A program made the position numbers and the translations under genes. A stretch of DNA of 6,233 nucleotides from Desulfobacteraceae bacterium (GTDB lineage Bacteria > Desulfobacterota > DSM-4660 > Desulfatiglandales > Desulfatiglandaceae): assembly GCA_011048855.1 (NCBI GenBank), contig DSCZ01000159.1:1-6233 (forward strand), in the 5' to 3' direction. The notes beneath the pieces are model-generated. The model was given only the letters and a program-made list of their open reading frames with translations. It did not search any database and had not been told where the DNA came from. Of this stretch, positions 4,715-6,233 are shown in pieces (position 1 is the stretch's first letter; each line of letters starts with the position of its first letter).

Positions 4715-6233
4715 TTACGAGATAACCGTTGGATCATCATCATCGCCTATTAACACAGCTATATCACCAGAATAATCATCAAGGATGGCAACTTCACTCC
4801 AGCTTCCTCCGACATGGACCGAAATCGTCGTATCGCCGGCGTCAGTCACTTTCTGAATATGATTGACATTACTCACCAGCGCTGAAAAATCGAGCACATC
4901 ATCTTCCCCATAGTTGTAATCGAGGATCGTGTCCACATTGTCAGAACCATGTTCCGCGAATACGAATGTATCGGCGCCTGCGCCACCAGTCAGAGTGTCG
5001 TTGCCCGGTCCACCATCCAGGATGTCGTCGCCATCGCCGCCGACCAGGATGTCGTCGCCGTCTCCGCCAGCGAGAACTACGCCATCATCCGCATCGATCC
5101 CTTGACCACTGAGATCAGATGCCGCCACATTTACTCCTTCGTCTTCGTCACTGCCAAGGATTGAAACCGTGAGGTCATCTTCGAGTGTGTAGGTGTCGCC
5201 GTCGCTATCAGTTGCTGTGAGTTCGAAGTTAAGAGTTAAATCTTCCACAGTAATTTCAAGGTTGTAGTTTATGTTATCAATATTAAAACGTGCTCCTCCT
5301 GAATGATCAATTCTTATTGTTTCAAACCCAGAGCTCACATAGACTGTATAAATACCATCGCTCTCAACGACGGTCCCTGGCGTAACATCGTCGTCGAACA
5401 CGACCTGTATGCCATTTGAATTTTTGGCAATCTGAATGTTATCGAAAACTTCAGTTCCGTCTAGAGTCAATTTTAACGTTGCCAGGTTATTAGATCCTGT
5501 CCATTGCTGTGTTGAAAAACTGATATCCGTTTGAGGCCTATTGAAATCAAGCTGAATCCACTCACCCGAGCTGATAAGAACATTTCCAACGCCGATCCCA
5601 TTATTTGAGGCGTTGATGGAGTCTGAGCCGGATATAGTTAGAGATCCATCTTCCGTTGCAACTTGACCAACCGGCCCGAAGGCGCCAAATTCATTGCCGG
5701 TCGCATTTGTTTCAGACAGCAGCTGATTGGAATTCAGCGTGAAGTCATAAGTCCCGTCCGGGTTGACATCTAAGCTGAAGAAAAGGCTTCCGGATTGATT
5801 ATCGGGGTCGGAAAAGGCTGTAAATGTAACACTTCCATCTCCATCATCGGAGACGGGGTTCGTTTCTCTCGTATAGTAAAAGGTTAATAGGACATCGGTC
5901 CCATCTGTTACATCGACCTGGGTTACCCCGTCGCTGTCCGGTGAGCCCTGGATAAACTGGACCTGATTTCCATCCAGATATCCGCTTGACCCAAGCGCGA
6001 CCGACATGAAGTCGAGCCCATCGGCACCGAAGTTGGCATCGTAAAGACCGGTGAATGCGACTCCTGGCTCGCCCGCCACAATAGCATCCATGACAGAGTG
6101 GATCGTCGGCCCGTCATCGAGGAAGGTGATGGCCCCGCCGATCTCAATGGAGTCGCTTGCCGTGTCGCCGTCGGCATCGGTCACCGTCACTGTGGCAGTG
6201 ATCAGACCCGACAGGGTGATCGCGTCGTTGGGA
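4715..6233 (-). CDS. Large RTX adhesin secreted by type I system, C-terminal ~506 residues (5' partial)
   Basis: The frame is open to the window edge and the GTG at 6190 is internal. Numbering from that codon: a T1SS-143-type repeat end ([19 protein letters not shown], then FLDDGP) at 1-28; an Asp-rich beta region to about 180; a distinct beta-rich module with [14 protein letters not shown] (198-211) through FNIDNINYN (302-310); another [12 protein letters not shown] end (328-339); four RTX nonapeptides GGDGDDILV to GGAGADTFV (375-410); then the VCA0849-type secretion domain with [20 protein letters not shown] (420-439) and a final acidic tail. RTX repeats bind calcium and fold outside the cell; the C-terminus is the uncleaved export signal. 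Such proteins are surface adhesins for biofilm or cell contact. The exporter and adaptor on the opposite strand are the likely machinery. Whether it has its own N-terminal retention module is not visible. Confidence 0.93.
   Translation of the reverse strand, partial: PNDAITLSGLITATVTVTDADGDTASDSIEIGGAITFLDDGPTIHSVMDAIVAGEPGVAFTGLYDANFGADGLDFMSVALGSSGYLDGNQVQFIQGSPDSDGVTQVDVTDGTDVLLTFYYTRETNPVSDDGDGSVTFTAFSDPDNQSGSLFFSLDVNPDGTYDFTLNSNQLLSETNATGNEFGAFGPVGQVATEDGSLTISGSDSINASNNGIGVGNVLISSGEWIQLDFNRPQTDISFSTQQWTGSNNLATLKLTLDGTEVFDNIQIAKNSNGIQVVFDDDVTPGTVVESDGIYTVYVSSGFETIRIDHSGGARFNIDNINYNLEITVEDLTLNFELTATDSDGDTYTLEDDLTVSILGSDEDEGVNVAASDLSGQGIDADDGVVLAGGDGDDILVGGDGDDILDGGPGNDTLTGGAGADTFVFAEHGSDNVDTILDYNYGEDDVLDFSALVSNVNHIQKVTDAGDTTISVHVGGSWSEVAILDDYSGDIAVLIGDDDDPTVIS
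4961..5068 (-). repeat. RTX calcium-binding nonapeptide repeats
   Basis: Four consecutive nine-residue units are encoded: [27 protein letters not shown] and GGAGADTFV, fitting the GGxGxDxUx pattern. The short array is typical of the C-terminal RTX segment in large adhesins, where it helps post-export folding. Confidence 0.95.
5252..5638 (-). other. AT-richer beta-sandwich-like module in the adhesin, possible ligand-binding domain
   Basis: Residues ~185-313 of the visible adhesin differ from the flanking Asp-rich repeats. They contain [22 protein letters not shown], alternating hydrophobic strands and a closing [11 protein letters not shown]. The DNA is noticeably more AT-rich than the flanks. 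Its place just before the RTX region matches where ligand-binding domains occur in other giant adhesins. No ligand can be named. Confidence 0.45.

Noticed and set aside
4953..5164. Repetitive DNA resembling a short tandem array or CRISPR
   Set aside because: The repetition is the coding sequence of RTX nonapeptides, with a 27-bp period and no spacers.

Overview
The window looks like chromosomal DNA of a Gram-negative bacterium. The coding style (many AGG Arg and ATA Ile codons, TTG/GTG starts) and the family resemblances suggest a Desulfobacterota-like or other proteobacterial host. That is an inference only, because no rRNA or other marker is present. The unifying theme is a LapA/BapA-type surface-adhesion locus: a type I secretion system (T1SS) and its giant RTX adhesin, arranged convergently, with a block of toxin-antitoxin (TA) genes between them.

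Left arm (1-2314, plus strand): the 3' end of a T1SS ABC exporter (LapB/LssB-like), a complete HlyD/LapC-type periplasmic adaptor, and a LuxR-type regulator whose receiver domain lacks the phosphoacceptor residues. Gaps are 4-23 nt, so this is one operon.

Middle (2315-3929, visibly AT-richer): a 292-nt gap with no recognisable gene. Then come a HI1420-type HTH antitoxin and a short HicB-like protein, translationally coupled and with no toxin gene beside either. A 200-nt gap follows, then a complete RelB-like/RelE-ParE-like antitoxin-toxin pair with an ATGA overlap. A good hairpin-plus-T-run terminator separates this block from the right arm and may serve both directions.

Right arm (3930-6233, minus strand): the C-terminal ~506 residues of a large T1SS adhesin (T1SS-143-type repeat ends, an AT-richer beta-rich module, RTX nonapeptides, a C-terminal secretion domain) running off the window. 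Downstream of it, after a 185-nt gap with a perfect 11-bp hairpin and a heptanucleotide repeat, is a 199-aa protein. That protein resembles the N-terminal retention module of LapA-type adhesins, including an Ala-Ala-Ala-Gly stretch like the LapG cleavage site, but it has no repeats, no RTX and no obvious type I signal.

In the inferred model the exporter and adaptor secrete the adhesin, and the pseudo-receiver regulator may control the locus. The stand-alone retention-module protein is the least explained part of the window.
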